DNA of 64,000 nucleotides from Enterobacteriaceae bacterium RIT693 (GTDB taxonomy: Bacteria > Pseudomonadota > Gammaproteobacteria > Enterobacterales > Enterobacteriaceae): contig WJYK01000001.1 of assembly GCA_009668225.1 (NCBI GenBank), forward strand, positions 310,001 to 374,000. The letters run 5' to 3'. The position numbers and the translations under genes were made by a program. Shown in pieces: positions 48,501 through 58,901 of the stretch. The notes below the pieces were generated by a model that saw only the letters and a list, made by a program, of their open reading frames with translations, was not told the DNA's origin and did not search any database. How positions within the stretch are numbered: position 1 is the stretch's first letter; each line of letters begins with the position of its first letter.

Positions 48501-48553
48501 CCATGTCGAACACTTATTATTGCTGTTTCCCCCGCTTACACGGGGGCATCTGC

Positions 48554-49426
48554 TTACTGCGGCAGAATAGCTTTCAGCGCGTCGCCGATGTCGGCGAGGC
48601 TGCGAACGGTTTTCACGCCAGCGGCTTCGAGCGCGGCGAATTTCTCATCCGCAGTCCCCTTCCCGCCTGCGATGATGGCGCCAGCATGGCCCATACGCTT
48701 GCCTTTAGGCGCGGTTACGCCAGCAATGTAGCCTACAACAGGTTTGGTCACGTGCTCTTTAATATAAGCAGCCGCTTCTTCTTCTGCGCTACCGCCGATT
48801 TCACCGATCATCACAATGGCTTCTGTTTTCGGATCGTCCTGGAACATCTTCAGGATATCAATGAAGTTAGAGCCAGGAATCGGGTCACCACCGATGCCGA
48901 CACAGGTCGACTGGCCGAGGCCGATGTCGGTAGTCTGCTTAACAGCTTCATAGGTCAGCGTACCGGAACGGGAAACGATGCCCACTTTGCCCGGCAGGTG
49001 GATATGGCCCGGCATGATGCCAATTTTGCATTCGCCTGGGGTGATAACGCCCGGGCAGTTTGGCCCGATCATGCGCACGCCTGCTTCATCCAGCGCAACC
49101 TTCACGGTCAGCATATCCAGCGTCGGGATACCTTCGGTAATGGTAATAATCAGCTTGATGCCTGCATCAATCGCTTCCAGGATGGAGTCTTTGCAGAACG
49201 GAGCTGGAACGTAGATAACGGAAGCGGTCGCCCCGGTCGCTTCTACGGCTTCACGCACGGTATTGAATACCGGCAGGCCCAGATGTTCAGTACCGCCTTT
49301 GCCTGGCGTCACGCCGCCAACCATTTTCGTACCGTAGGCAATCGCCTGCTCGGAGTGGAAAGTCCCCTGGCTGCCGGTGAAGCCCTGGCAAATTACCTTG
49401 GTGTTTTTATCGATCAAAATGGACAT
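48554..49426 (-). CDS. sucD: Succinyl-CoA synthetase alpha subunit SucD
   Basis: This 290-residue subunit carries CoA binding ([18 protein letters not shown], about 16-33) and the phosphohistidine in [18 protein letters not shown] (about 242-259). [17 protein letters not shown] is also diagnostic. It completes the TCA step from succinyl-CoA to succinate with ATP formation. Its start overlaps the sucC stop by one base. Confidence 0.97.
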   Translation of the reverse strand: MSILIDKNTKVICQGFTGSQGTFHSEQAIAYGTKMVGGVTPGKGGTEHLGLPVFNTVREAVEATGATASVIYVPAPFCKDSILEAIDAGIKLIITITEGIPTLDMLTVKVALDEAGVRMIGPNCPGVITPGECKIGIMPGHIHLPGKVGIVSRSGTLTYEAVKQTTDIGLGQSTCVGIGGDPIPGSNFIDILKMFQDDPKTEAIVMIGEIGGSAEEEAAAYIKEHVTKPVVGYIAGVTAPKGKRMGHAGAIIAGGKGTADEKFAALEAAGVKTVRSLADIGDALKAILPQ

Positions 49427-50592
49427 TATTTCCCCTCCACGGCAGCAACAACCTGCTGTGCTGCGTCCGTCAGACTTTTCGCTGCAATGATGTTCAGGCC
49501 GCTATCCGCCAGTTTCTTCGCGCCCAGTTCGGCGTTGTTACCTTCCAGACGAACCACAACCGGCACGTTAACGCCCACTTCGGCTACCGCGCCAATAATG
49601 CCGTCGGCAATCAGGTCGCAGCGTACGATACCGCCGAAGATGTTCACCAGAACGGCTTTCACTTTGTCGTCTGACAGGATGATTTTGAAGGCTTCGGTAA
49701 CGCGTTCTTTGGTCGCGCCGCCGCCCACGTCGAGGAAGTTAGCCGGCTCGCCGCCGTGCAGCTTAACAATGTCCATGGTGCCCATTGCCAGGCCCGCACC
49801 GTTAACCATGCAACCGATGTTGCCGTCCAGCGCAACATAGTTCAGCTCCCACTGTGCGGCCTGAGCTTCACGCGGGTCTTCCTGAGACTGGTCGCGCATT
49901 TCACGCAGATCCGGCTGGCGGAACAGTGCGTTGCCATCAGCGCCCAGTTTGCCGTCGAGGCACACCAGGTCACCCTGCTTAGTGATAACCAGCGGGTTGA
50001 TTTCGATAAGCGCCAGGTCGCGCTCGAGGAAAATGGTCGCCAGCCCCATAAAGATCCTGGTGAACTGCTGAACCTGTTTACCTTCCAGACCCAGTTTGAA
50101 CGCCAGCTCACGGCCCTGGTAAGGCATTGGCCCAGCCAGCGGGTCCAGCGCTACTTTGTGGATCAGGTGCGGGGTTTCTTCCGCCACTTTTTCGATTTCC
50201 ACGCCGCCTTCGGTGGAAGCCATGAAGACTACGCGGCGAGAGCTACGGTCAACAACCGCGCCCAGGTAGAGCTCTTTGTCGATGTCGGTCGCAGCTTCAA
50301 CCAGAATCTGGTGAACCGGCTGGCCGTTTGCATCCGTTTGATAAGTTACCAGGCGTTTGCCCAGCCAGTGCTCAGCGAAAGCGCGAATATCTTCTTTGCT
50401 GTTAACCACTTTCACACCGCCCGCTTTACCGCGGCCACCGGCATGAACCTGACATTTCACCACCCAAGGACCCGCGCCAATTTTAGAGGCGGCTTCTTCC
50501 GCTTCACGCGGTGTGGTGCAGGCGTAACCGACGGGTGCCGGTAAACCATACCGAGCAAACAACTGTTTCGCCTGATATTCGTGTAAGTTCAT
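49426..50592 (-). CDS. sucC: Succinyl-CoA synthetase beta subunit SucC
   Basis: This 388-residue ATP-grasp subunit begins [18 protein letters not shown]. It has [13 protein letters not shown] (about 50-62), [19 protein letters not shown] (about 195-213), [12 protein letters not shown] and [13 protein letters not shown]. Coupled to sucD by overlapping stop and start. It follows sucB after 98 bases. Confidence 0.97.
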   Translation of the reverse strand: MNLHEYQAKQLFARYGLPAPVGYACTTPREAEEAASKIGAGPWVVKCQVHAGGRGKAGGVKVVNSKEDIRAFAEHWLGKRLVTYQTDANGQPVHQILVEAATDIDKELYLGAVVDRSSRRVVFMASTEGGVEIEKVAEETPHLIHKVALDPLAGPMPYQGRELAFKLGLEGKQVQQFTRIFMGLATIFLERDLALIEINPLVITKQGDLVCLDGKLGADGNALFRQPDLREMRDQSQEDPREAQAAQWELNYVALDGNIGCMVNGAGLAMGTMDIVKLHGGEPANFLDVGGGATKERVTEAFKIILSDDKVKAVLVNIFGGIVRCDLIADGIIGAVAEVGVNVPVVVRLEGNNAELGAKKLADSGLNIIAAKSLTDAAQQVVAAVEGK

Positions 50593-50690
50593 GAGTTCTA
50601 TCCATCCAGATAAAGAGCATTAACGCTCGGGGTAAGGTTAGATTAGGTTGTAGGGGCGGGTGTCTAAGCACCCGCCAGAGTCTTATTCGA

Positions 50691-51917
50691 CTATACGTCC
50701 AGCAGCAGGCGAGTCGGATCTTCCAGCAGCTCTTTAATCGCGACCAGGTAACCCACGGACTCGCGGCCATCGATCAGACGGTGATCGTAAGACAGCGCCA
50801 GGTACATCATCGGCAGGATCTCAACTTTACCGTCAACCGCCATTGGGCGGTCTTTGATGGCATGCATACCCAGAATCGCGCTCTGCGGTGGGTTGATGAT
50901 CGGCGTAGACATCAGGGAACCGAAAACACCGCCGTTGGTGATGGTGAAGTTACCGCCGGTCAGCTCTTCTACGGTCAGCTTGCCGTCACGGCCTTTCACC
51001 GCCAGCTCTTTGATGCGTTTTTCGATGTCGGCCATACCCAGGGTATCAACGTCTTTCAGCACCGGCGTCACCAGGCCACGCGGAGTAGAAACCGCGATGC
51101 TGACGTCGAAGTAGTTGTGGTAAACCACGTCTTCACCGTCGATGGAAGCGTTCACTTCCGGATAGCGTTTCAGTGCTTCAACCACGGCTTTAATATAGAA
51201 GGACATGAAGCCCAGACGCACGCCGTGACGTTTTTCAAACGCTTCACCGTACTGCTTACGCAGTTCCATGATTGGCTTCATGTTCACTTCGTTGAAGGTT
51301 GTGAGCATGGCGGTGGAGTTTTTCGCTTCCAGCAGACGCTCGGCCACGCGCTTGCGCAGGCGGGTCATCGGAACGCGTTTTTCGCTGCGGCCAGCCAGCG
51401 GTGCAACCGGTGCCTGAGTCGCTTCAGCTGCTTTCGCCTGTGCAGGCTGCTTCGTTTTTGCTTCGCTCAGGTGTTTTTCAACGTCTTCACGAGTGATACG
51501 GCCGCCTACGCCGCTGCCTTTGATAGCGCTGGCGTCGAGGTCATTTTCTGCGATCAGACGGCGGATGGCCGGGCTGAGGGCATCGTTATTCTGCTCTTCC
51601 AGAGAAGCCTGCTGGCGCTGAGCCGGAGTGGACTCTTTGCTGTCAGATTTCACGGAGGTTTCTTTCCCGCCGCTGTTGCCTTCACGCAGGCGGCCCAGGA
51701 TCTGGCGGGAGGTGACGGTGGTACCTTCGTCTTCCAGTACCGCATCCAGAACGCCGTCCGCAGATGCCGGTACTTCCAGCACCACTTTGTCAGTTTCGAT
51801 CTCAACCAGTACTTCGTCGCGCTTGACGCTGTCGCCCGGTTTTTTATGCCAGGTTGCCACTGTCGCGTCGGCTACGGACTCTGGCAGGTCAGGAACTAGA
51901 ATATCTACGCTACTCAT
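50691..51917 (-). CDS. sucB: Dihydrolipoyl succinyltransferase SucB (E2o)
   Basis: This 408-residue 2-oxoglutarate dehydrogenase core has one lipoyl domain with the lipoyl-lysine in [12 protein letters not shown] (about 38-49) and a peripheral-subunit-binding domain ([21 protein letters not shown], about 115-135). An Ala/Pro/Gln linker precedes the catalytic domain, with [16 protein letters not shown] near the C-terminus supplying the active-site His and Asp. It lies 15 bases after sucA. Confidence 0.97.
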   Translation of the reverse strand: MSSVDILVPDLPESVADATVATWHKKPGDSVKRDEVLVEIETDKVVLEVPASADGVLDAVLEDEGTTVTSRQILGRLREGNSGGKETSVKSDSKESTPAQRQQASLEEQNNDALSPAIRRLIAENDLDASAIKGSGVGGRITREDVEKHLSEAKTKQPAQAKAAEATQAPVAPLAGRSEKRVPMTRLRKRVAERLLEAKNSTAMLTTFNEVNMKPIMELRKQYGEAFEKRHGVRLGFMSFYIKAVVEALKRYPEVNASIDGEDVVYHNYFDVSIAVSTPRGLVTPVLKDVDTLGMADIEKRIKELAVKGRDGKLTVEELTGGNFTITNGGVFGSLMSTPIINPPQSAILGMHAIKDRPMAVDGKVEILPMMYLALSYDHRLIDGRESVGYLVAIKELLEDPTRLLLDV

Positions 51918-51932
51918 TATTTATCCTTTAAT

Positions 51933-54740
51933 TTATTCGACGTTCAGCGCGTCATTAACCAGATCTTGCTGCTGCTTCTGGTGAACGGACATATACCCTA
52001 CCGCCGGAGAGGCGGAGGCTGGGCGACCTGCATAACGCAGAGCGGACCCAAACGGAATCACTTCGCGGAGGTGGTGTTGGCTGCAGTACCAGGCGCCCTG
52101 GTTCAGCGGCTCTTCCTGGCACCAGACAAAATCATGCACGTGAGCGAACGGCTTCAGCGCTTCCTGTACCGCCTGATGCGGGAACGGATAGAGCTGCTCG
52201 ATACGCACAATCGCCACATCCTTCTGGTCGTTCTTGCGACGCTGCTCAAGCAGGTCGTAGTAAACCTTACCGGAACACAGTACTACACGCTTCACGCCTT
52301 TAGGATCCAGTTCGTCAATCTCACCAATTGCCGGCAGGAAAGTGCCGTTGGCCAGTTCGTCGAGGCTGGAAACCGCCAGCGGATGGCGCAGCAGAGATTT
52401 CGGTGACATCACGACCAGCGGACGGCGCATCCCGCGCAGCGCCTGACGACGCAGCATGTGATAAACCTGAGCCGGCGTAGACGGGACGCAAACCTGCATA
52501 TTCTGCTCGGCGCACAGCTGGAGGTAACGTTCCAGGCGCGCGGAAGAGTGCTCTGGCCCCTGGCCTTCATAACCGTGCGGCAGCAGCATCACCAGGCCAC
52601 ACATACGGCCCCACTTCTGCTCGCCGGAGCTGATGAACTGGTCAATGACGACCTGAGCACCGTTAGCGAAGTCGCCAAACTGGGCTTCCCAAATGGTCAG
52701 CGTGCGTGGTTCTGCCGTGGCGTAACCGTATTCAAAGGCCAGAACCGCTTCTTCAGACAGTACGGAATCCCAGACTTTGAAGATGCCCTGGCTGTTATGC
52801 ACGTGCGCCAGCGGGGTATAGGTAGAACCGTTGGTCTGGTTATGAATCACCGCATGGCGGTGGAAGAAGGTACCGCGACCCGCATCTTCACCGGACAGAC
52901 GGACGGACACGCCCTCGTCGACCAGCGTGGCGTAAGCCAGATTCTCGGCAGCGCCCCAGTCGAATAGCTTGTTACCGCTCGCCATTTCCTGACGATCGCC
53001 GTAAATCTTAGCCACGCGAGACTGCATTTCTACGGCTTCCGGCACGGTGCTGATGCGCTTAGCCAGTTCCTGCACGCGCTTCATCTCAACCTTGTTCGGG
53101 TAGCTTTCGTCCCACTCGTGGTTGAGGTACGGCGACCAGGTAAAGGAGTGCATGTTCATCGGACGCCATTCGTTGACGACGCATTCGCCGGCATCCAGCG
53201 CATCGCGGTACAGATTCACCATTTCGGTAGCATCTTCCAGCGTTGCCAGCTTAGCTTGCTCAAGCTTATCAGCGTAGATCTTACGTGGGGTCGGATGTTT
53301 TTTGATTTTCTGGTACATCACTGGCTGAGTTGCGCTTGGCTCATCCGCTTCGTTATGGCCGTGGCGACGGTAGCAAACCAGGTCGATAAACACATCGCGT
53401 TTGAAGGTATTACGGAAGTCCAGCGCCAGACGAGTCACGAAGGCAACGGCTTCCGGGTCGTCCGCATTGACGTGGAAAATCGGCGCCATCACCATCTTAC
53501 CGATATCGGTACAGTACGGCGTGGAACGCGCATCCAACGGGTTAGAGGTGGTGAAACCAATCTGGTTGTTGATAACGATACGCACGGTACCGCCCACTTC
53601 ATAACCACGCGCTTTGGACATGTTCAGGGTTTCCTGAACCACGCCCTGCCCGGCTACAGCGGCATCACCGTGAATGGTGATCGGCAGAACCTGGTTGCTG
53701 CCTGGCTTATCCAGACGATCCAGGCGCGCGCGCACGGAGCCGATAACCACCGGGCTAACGATTTCAAGGTGAGACGGGTTAAACGCCAGCGCCAGGTGAA
53801 CCAGGCCGCCTTCGGTTTCCACGTCTGATGAGAAGCCCATGTGGTACTTCACATCACCGGTGCCGAGGTGCTCTTTATGTTTACCGGCAAACTCATCAAA
53901 CAGATCCTGCGGTTTTTTACCCAGAACGTTGATCAGCACGTTAAGACGACCGCGGTGCGCCATACCCAGCACCACTTCGCGCGTGCCGCTCTTGCCCGCG
54001 TGGCGAATCATCTCTTTGAGCATCGGCACCAGCGCGTCGCCGCCTTCCAGCGAGAAGCGTTTCGCCCCGGGGAATTTGGCACCCAGGTAACGTTCCAGGC
54101 CTTCTGCTGCAGTCAACTCGCTCAGGAAGCGTTTTTTCTCTTCCGGCGTGAAGGTTGACTGACCCACCACAGATTCAATGCGCTGCTGGATCCAGCGTTT
54201 CTCTTCTGTGTTGGTAATGTGCATGTACTCGGCGCCGATAGAGCCACCGTAGGTTTGCTGCAGCGCCTCAATCAGATCCGCAAGCTTCATGGTTTCTTTG
54301 CCGCCGGCAAAAGAACCCACGTTAAAGCTCTGCTGCAGATCCCCATCCGTCAGGTTGTGGAAAGCCGGATCCAGATCGGGAACGGACTCTTGCTTCCACA
54401 GGCCAAGCGGATCAAGGTTTGCTGCCTGATGCCCGCGGAAACGCCAGGCGTTGATCAGCTGCAGAACCTTAACTTGCTTAACGTCAGTATCAGGATCGGT
54501 GATTGCGGTGGAGTAACGTGAGGCATCCTTCGCCAGACGACGGAAATAATCACGCGTTTTTGAATGGAATTGATCCGGTCTGGCTCCGGTGCCAGCTAAC
54601 TGCTGGAACATGGTGCGCCAGTGCGCATCAACAGAGTCAGGATCGGTTAAGAAGTCTTCATAGAGCTGCTCTATGTAGGACTGGTTTGCGCCCGCCAGCC
54701 AGGAAGAGTCCAGCCAGGGCTTCATCGCGCCGTTCTGCAT
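51933..54740 (-). CDS. sucA: 2-oxoglutarate dehydrogenase E1 SucA
   Basis: This 935-residue thiamine diphosphate enzyme begins MQNGAMKPWLDSSWLAGANQ. It has VVLGMAHRGRLNVLINVLGK (about 255-274), VTIHGDAAVAGQGVVQETLN (about 355) with the GDG-like cofactor region, VCYRRHGHNEADEPS (about 460) and the C-terminal pyrimidine-binding domain (EDAGRGTFFHRHAV). It decarboxylates 2-oxoglutarate and passes succinyl groups to SucB. It starts after a 272-base spacer from sdhB. Confidence 0.97.
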   Translation of the reverse strand: MQNGAMKPWLDSSWLAGANQSYIEQLYEDFLTDPDSVDAHWRTMFQQLAGTGARPDQFHSKTRDYFRRLAKDASRYSTAITDPDTDVKQVKVLQLINAWRFRGHQAANLDPLGLWKQESVPDLDPAFHNLTDGDLQQSFNVGSFAGGKETMKLADLIEALQQTYGGSIGAEYMHITNTEEKRWIQQRIESVVGQSTFTPEEKKRFLSELTAAEGLERYLGAKFPGAKRFSLEGGDALVPMLKEMIRHAGKSGTREVVLGMAHRGRLNVLINVLGKKPQDLFDEFAGKHKEHLGTGDVKYHMGFSSDVETEGGLVHLALAFNPSHLEIVSPVVIGSVRARLDRLDKPGSNQVLPITIHGDAAVAGQGVVQETLNMSKARGYEVGGTVRIVINNQIGFTTSNPLDARSTPYCTDIGKMVMAPIFHVNADDPEAVAFVTRLALDFRNTFKRDVFIDLVCYRRHGHNEADEPSATQPVMYQKIKKHPTPRKIYADKLEQAKLATLEDATEMVNLYRDALDAGECVVNEWRPMNMHSFTWSPYLNHEWDESYPNKVEMKRVQELAKRISTVPEAVEMQSRVAKIYGDRQEMASGNKLFDWGAAENLAYATLVDEGVSVRLSGEDAGRGTFFHRHAVIHNQTNGSTYTPLAHVHNSQGIFKVWDSVLSEEAVLAFEYGYATAEPRTLTIWEAQFGDFANGAQVVIDQFISSGEQKWGRMCGLVMLLPHGYEGQGPEHSSARLERYLQLCAEQNMQVCVPSTPAQVYHMLRRQALRGMRRPLVVMSPKSLLRHPLAVSSLDELANGTFLPAIGEIDELDPKGVKRVVLCSGKVYYDLLEQRRKNDQKDVAIVRIEQLYPFPHQAVQEALKPFAHVHDFVWCQEEPLNQGAWYCSQHHLREVIPFGSALRYAGRPASASPAVGYMSVHQKQQQDLVNDALNVE

Positions 54741-54899
54741 CGTGATCCCTTAAGCAAATTTATGCTTATTTCGCCGTGGATAACTATAACGCACACCGTA
54801 GGGTATACAGGTATACGTTCCAGGGTTCACTTTCTTCGAGCCTGTTGCCGTGGAGGGCGGCCCGCGAAGGAACCTTTAGAAACTGTCTTAAGGGTTTCC

Positions 54900-55005
54900 C
54901 CTCACCCCTTCCCCCTCTCCCCACAAGAGAGAGGGGGAAGATCGTCGGCAGTTTTTAAAGATTTCCTGCAATTTGTACCCTCTCCCCTGCGAGGAAAGGG
55001 TACTT
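54900..55005. repeat. Intergenic palindromic repeat between sdhB and sucA
   Basis: CTTCCCCCTCTC/GAGAGGGGGAAG (54908-54919 and 54929-54940) is a perfect 12-bp inverted repeat with a nine-base loop. A second imperfect hairpin, GTACCC...GGGTAC, lies at 54975-55003. CCCTCACCCC-type palindromes of this kind are scattered repeats in many enterobacterial intergenic regions. It lies in the sdhB-sucA spacer where an internal sucA promoter and mRNA processing are expected. Confidence 0.6.
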
Positions 55006-55012
55006 TTCTTAC

Positions 55013-55729
55013 TTAAGCGCTTTTCTGCAACAGCATCGACTTGATATGGCCGATGGCCTTCGTCGGGTTTAGCCCCTTAGGACAGACACTGACGCAGTTC
55101 ATAATGCTGTGACAGCGGAAAACGCTGAAAGCATCGCTCAGGCCGTCCAGACGCGCGTCCGTTTCCGTGTCGCGGCTGTCGATCAGGAAACGATACGCCG
55201 CCAGTAGGCCAGCCGGACCGATGAACTTGTCCGGATTCCACCAGAACGATGGGCAGGAGGTCGAGCAGCAGGCGCACAGAATGCACTCGTACAGACCATC
55301 CAGCTTTTCACGCTGCTCCGGCGACTGCAAATGCTCACGAGCGGGTGGATTTTGCCCATTATTCAACAAGTAAGGCTTAATCTTCTCATATTGAGCATAG
55401 AATTGTCCCATGTCTACAACCAGATCGCGGATCACCGGGAGACCAGGTAGAGGGCGGATGACAATTTTCTGCTTGCCGTTGCCGAGCGCCGAAATTGGCG
55501 TAATGCAGGCCAGACCGTTTTTGCCGTTCATATTCAGGCCGTCAGAGCCGCAAACCCCTTCACGGCAAGAACGACGGAACGACAGACTTGGGTCTTTTTC
55601 TTTCAGCTGCATCAGGGCGTCCAGCAGCATCATGTCGCGACCCTCTTCCGCTTCCAGGGTGTAATCCTGCATACGCGGAGCGTCGTCTACGTCCGGGTTA
55701 TAACGATAAACTGAGAATTCGAGTTTCAT
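55013..55729 (-). CDS. sdhB: Succinate dehydrogenase iron-sulfur subunit SdhB
   Basis: This 238-residue subunit has [2Fe-2S] ligands in RRSCREGVCGSDGLNMNG (about 53-70) with a downstream Cys. The [4Fe-4S] and [3Fe-4S] cysteines lie in CILCACCSTSCPSFWW (about 148-163) and CHSIMNCVSVCPKGLNP (about 205-221). It passes electrons from SdhA flavin to ubiquinone in SdhCD. It lies 15 bases after sdhA. Confidence 0.97.
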   Translation of the reverse strand: MKLEFSVYRYNPDVDDAPRMQDYTLEAEEGRDMMLLDALMQLKEKDPSLSFRRSCREGVCGSDGLNMNGKNGLACITPISALGNGKQKIVIRPLPGLPVIRDLVVDMGQFYAQYEKIKPYLLNNGQNPPAREHLQSPEQREKLDGLYECILCACCSTSCPSFWWNPDKFIGPAGLLAAYRFLIDSRDTETDARLDGLSDAFSVFRCHSIMNCVSVCPKGLNPTKAIGHIKSMLLQKSA

Positions 55730-55744
55730 TGTCCTGTCTCCGCA

Positions 55745-57511
55745 TTAATAAGTACGAATCTTCGGCGGGAACGCCGGACGCAGTTTCGGTTCCATGTTGA
55801 CGCTACGACGCGTCATGGACTCCGACTCTGGCAGGTACAGGGAATGGCACAGCCAGTTTTCGTCATCACGATCCGGGAAGTCGAAGCGGCTATGCGCGCC
55901 ACGGCTCTCGGTACGGAAGTTTGCCGACACCGCGGTGGCGTAGGCGGTTTCCATCAGGTTATCCAGCTCCAGACACTCAACGCGCTGGGTGTTGAACTCG
56001 CTGGACGTATCATCCAGACGGGCGTTTTTCAGGCGCTCGCGGATCGCTTTCAGCTGCTCAAGACCTTTGGCCATCGCGTCACCTTCACGGAATACCGAGA
56101 AGTTGTGCTGCATACATTCCTGAAGCGCTTTACGGATTTCCACCGGATCTTCACCGTTACGGTTACCGTTCCAGCGGTTGAGGCGCTCAAGGGACGCATC
56201 GATTTCGGCTTCGGTCGCGTCAAGCAGGTCGCCCTGCTCGGCAATCGACTCCTGCAGATGCAGGCCGACCGCACGACCGAATACCACCAGGTCAAGCAGG
56301 GAGTTGCCGCCCAGACGGTTTGCACCATGTACGGATACGCAGGCAATTTCGCCCACGGCGAACAGGCCAGGGATAACAACATCTTCGCCCTGCTCGTTCA
56401 CGGTCAGCGCCTGACCGGTCACTCTGGTCGGAATGCCGCCCATCATGTAGTGGCAGGTTGGGATAACAGGAATCGGCTCTTTCACCGGATCTACGTGGGC
56501 GAAGGTACGGGACAGTTCCAGGATACCCGGCAGGCGGGATTCCAGCACTTCTTTACCCAGGTGATCCAGTTTCAACTTGGCGTGTGGACCCCACGGGCCA
56601 TCACAGCCGCGACCTTCGCGGATTTCGATCATGATGGAACGCGCCACCACGTCACGACCCGCCAGGTCCTTAGCATTCGGGGCATAACGCTCCATGAAGC
56701 GTTCGCCGTGTTTGTTCAGCAGGTAACCGCCTTCACCACGACAGCCTTCTGTAACCAGAACACCCGCACCGGCGATACCGGTTGGGTGGAACTGCCACAT
56801 CTCCATATCCTGCACCGGCACGCCAGCGCGGATAGCCATACCTACGCCATCACCGGTGTTAATGTGGGCGTTGGTAGTGGACTGATAAATACGGCCCGCA
56901 CCGCCGGTTGCCAGCACGGTTGCGCGGGCTTTGAAGTAAACCACGTCACCGGTTTCGATGCACAGTGCGGTACAGCCAACAACTGCACCATCGGCGTTTT
57001 TAACCAGATCCAGCGCATACCACTCCGAGAAGATAGTGGTGTGGTTTTTCAGGTTCTGCTGGTACAAGGTGTGCAGCAGCGCGTGACCGGTACGGTCAGC
57101 CGCCGCGGCAGTGCGTGCCGCCTGCTCGCCGCCGAAGTCTTTCGACTGGCCGCCAAACGGACGTTGATAGATGGTGCCATTTTCCAGACGGGAAAAAGGC
57201 AGGCCCATATGGTCAAGCTCCAGAATCGCTTCCGGACCGGTCTTACACATATATTCGATGGCGTCCTGGTCACCGATATAGTCGGAACCTTTTACCGTGT
57301 CGTACATGTGCCATTCCCAGTTGTCTTCATGGGTATTACCCAGCGCAACGGTAATACCGCCCTGCGCAGACACGGTGTGGGAACGGGTTGGGAAAACTTT
57401 GGACAGCAGGGCACAACTCTGGCCCGACTGGGAAATCTGTAGCGCGGCGCGCATACCTGCGCCACCAGCACCAATCACAACAGCATCAAATTCTCTGACT
57501 GGCAGTTTCAT
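55745..57511 (-). CDS. sdhA: Succinate dehydrogenase flavoprotein SdhA
   Basis: This 588-residue flavoprotein starts at [20 protein letters not shown] (57511), matching E. coli exactly. It has a dinucleotide fold [11 protein letters not shown], the covalent FAD histidine in [11 protein letters not shown] (about 43-53), and active-site residues in [21 protein letters not shown] and RGCDGPWG. The start overlaps the sdhD stop by one base (TAATG). It oxidises succinate to fumarate at the inner face of the membrane. Confidence 0.97.
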   Translation of the reverse strand: MKLPVREFDAVVIGAGGAGMRAALQISQSGQSCALLSKVFPTRSHTVSAQGGITVALGNTHEDNWEWHMYDTVKGSDYIGDQDAIEYMCKTGPEAILELDHMGLPFSRLENGTIYQRPFGGQSKDFGGEQAARTAAAADRTGHALLHTLYQQNLKNHTTIFSEWYALDLVKNADGAVVGCTALCIETGDVVYFKARATVLATGGAGRIYQSTTNAHINTGDGVGMAIRAGVPVQDMEMWQFHPTGIAGAGVLVTEGCRGEGGYLLNKHGERFMERYAPNAKDLAGRDVVARSIMIEIREGRGCDGPWGPHAKLKLDHLGKEVLESRLPGILELSRTFAHVDPVKEPIPVIPTCHYMMGGIPTRVTGQALTVNEQGEDVVIPGLFAVGEIACVSVHGANRLGGNSLLDLVVFGRAVGLHLQESIAEQGDLLDATEAEIDASLERLNRWNGNRNGEDPVEIRKALQECMQHNFSVFREGDAMAKGLEQLKAIRERLKNARLDDTSSEFNTQRVECLELDNLMETAYATAVSANFRTESRGAHSRFDFPDRDDENWLCHSLYLPESESMTRRSVNMEPKLRPAFPPKIRTY

Positions 57512-57858
57512 TACACACCCCACACCACAACGAATCCATAAATGACGTAAACCAACAGCGCAACAACAATCAGCAGCTGTAAAGGAAGGCGAATCGCCAG
57601 CGGTTTAACGTAGTCGGTCAACACCTGCCACATGCCAATCCAGGCATGGATCAAAATGGAGAACAGTGCCAGCAGGGTGAAAACTTTGGTGAAGGCAGAG
57701 GCAAAGAAGCCGTGCCAGACGTCGTAGGTCAGCTCGCTGGTGAAAGCGAAGAAGCCAATCATATAGATGATGTACAGGGTTAATACGATGGCGGTAGCGC
57801 GAACCAGCACATAATCGTGCACGCCATTGCGACCCAATGCGGAGGCATTGCTTACCAT
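57511..57858 (-). CDS. sdhD: Succinate dehydrogenase membrane anchor SdhD
   Basis: This 115-residue anchor has three membrane helices. Starting at 57858 ([19 protein letters not shown]) reproduces the E. coli length; the longer frame upstream lies within sdhC. The haem/quinone region is [20 protein letters not shown] (about 66-85), containing the haem b ligand histidine. It overlaps sdhC by 7 bases. Confidence 0.96.
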   Translation of the reverse strand: MVSNASALGRNGVHDYVLVRATAIVLTLYIIYMIGFFAFTSELTYDVWHGFFASAFTKVFTLLALFSILIHAWIGMWQVLTDYVKPLAIRLPLQLLIVVALLVYVIYGFVVVWGV

Positions 57859-58241
57859 ACGAGGACTCCTGCAAGAATTGAAAGCACGACGGTAATAACA
57901 AAGGAGATATGTGCGGATCGTTTGCCCGCTACAAGGGTTTCGTCCAGATAGCCGAAGTCCATCAGCAGATGGCGAATACCGACCACCACGTGATAGGCCA
58001 GTGCCGTCAGAATACCCCACATTATGAATTTAACGATAAAGCTGCTCATCACGGCAGAAGCGGTGATAAAACCTTCCGGGGAGGAGAGTGACAGTCCCAG
58101 CAACCAAAGCAGAATGCCGACCGCCACAAATGTGATCACGCCGGAAACGCGGTGGAGGATGGAAGCGATTGCAGTGACGGGGAACCGAATCGTTTTCAGA
58201 TCCAGATTGACAGGTCGTTGTTTTTTCACGTTTCTTATCAT
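57852..58241 (-). CDS. sdhC: Succinate dehydrogenase cytochrome b556 subunit SdhC
   Basis: This 129-residue protein starts at [15 protein letters not shown] (58241); the upstream in-frame Met five codons earlier is not conserved. There are three helices. [16 protein letters not shown] (about 27-42) supplies quinone-site residues, and [17 protein letters not shown] (about 82-98) the haem b ligand histidine. First gene of sdhCDAB-sucABCD, divergent from gltA. Confidence 0.96.
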   Translation of the reverse strand: MIRNVKKQRPVNLDLKTIRFPVTAIASILHRVSGVITFVAVGILLWLLGLSLSSPEGFITASAVMSSFIVKFIMWGILTALAYHVVVGIRHLLMDFGYLDETLVAGKRSAHISFVITVVLSILAGVLVW

Positions 58242-58901
58242 GAATAGCGCCCACATGCTCTTCTTATTGTTTCCTTCCTCCGGATCTGCATTCGGGGTCA
58301 GACAGCGCTAACTTTCTATAACTGTGCGTCATGCAAAAAACAGCTACATCCAGAGGCCAAAAAAATGGCTACAACGCTGGGTGGCTCCCGGTAGCAGGGT
58401 GTTCCGGAGACCTGGCGGCAGTATAGGCTCTTCACAAAATCATTACAATTAACCCACATAATGTTTGAAGGGTTTTGCTCGGAACAGTGAGCAGGATCAC
58501 GATAACAACATTATTTTAAATTTTAACCATCCGATTTGACAAAAGTTAAACATTATTGTTACAAACAGGGCCAGAAAAGCCGTATAATGCGCAAAAGTTA
58601 TAGGGGCAGCCTTTCACCTGAGTAATAGTTATGTAACAGTGGATGGGTATTGACCCGAGTAATCAGGACAGTTATTAGTGGTATACAGGTTTGAATGATA
58701 CTGATTGCTAAGACGCTGATTTGTTGTAGTTTCACCCTCAAAGCGAGTGTTACCTGCAAGCGCCCATCGCTCTGTACCCTGGTTGTACTCCTCTAAACAG
58801 AGCCGCGAGCCAATTAAAAAACTGGTAACCAACCATTGTGGGTTTGAATGCAAATTGGACGCCTGGCAGTCTTATGAAATAAGGCGCTAAGGAGACCGTA
58901 A
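58242..58901. other. Divergent sdhC-gltA control region
   Basis: This 660-base region has no credible gene. It must hold the sdhC promoter and at least one gltA promoter. In E. coli ArcA, CRP and Fnr act here. AT-rich GTTAAT-like stretches around 58440-58560 suit ArcA, but I cannot place sites with confidence. Confidence 0.6.
58565..58588 (+). promoter_or_regulatory. Candidate gltA promoter
   Basis: A perfect -10 TATAAT lies at 58583-58588. The best -35 is TTACAA 18 bases upstream (58559-58564), while TTGACA at 58536-58541 is too far away and may serve another start. This gives a leader of about 305 bases before gltA. Confidence 0.5.

Noticed and set aside
48503-49840. 445-codon plus-strand frame across sucD and the start of sucC
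   Set aside because: It runs antisense over two clear TCA genes, and its low-complexity C-terminus has no family character. Shadow.
56050-57442. Long open frames opposite sdhA, including one of 532 codons
   Set aside because: They mirror the codon bias of the well-conserved sdhA on the other strand, have no recognisable domains and no upstream signals. They are antisense shadows.
58629-58853. 74-codon minus-strand frame in the gltA leader
   Set aside because: No ribosome site, no recognisable protein, and it lies in a region expected to be regulatory.
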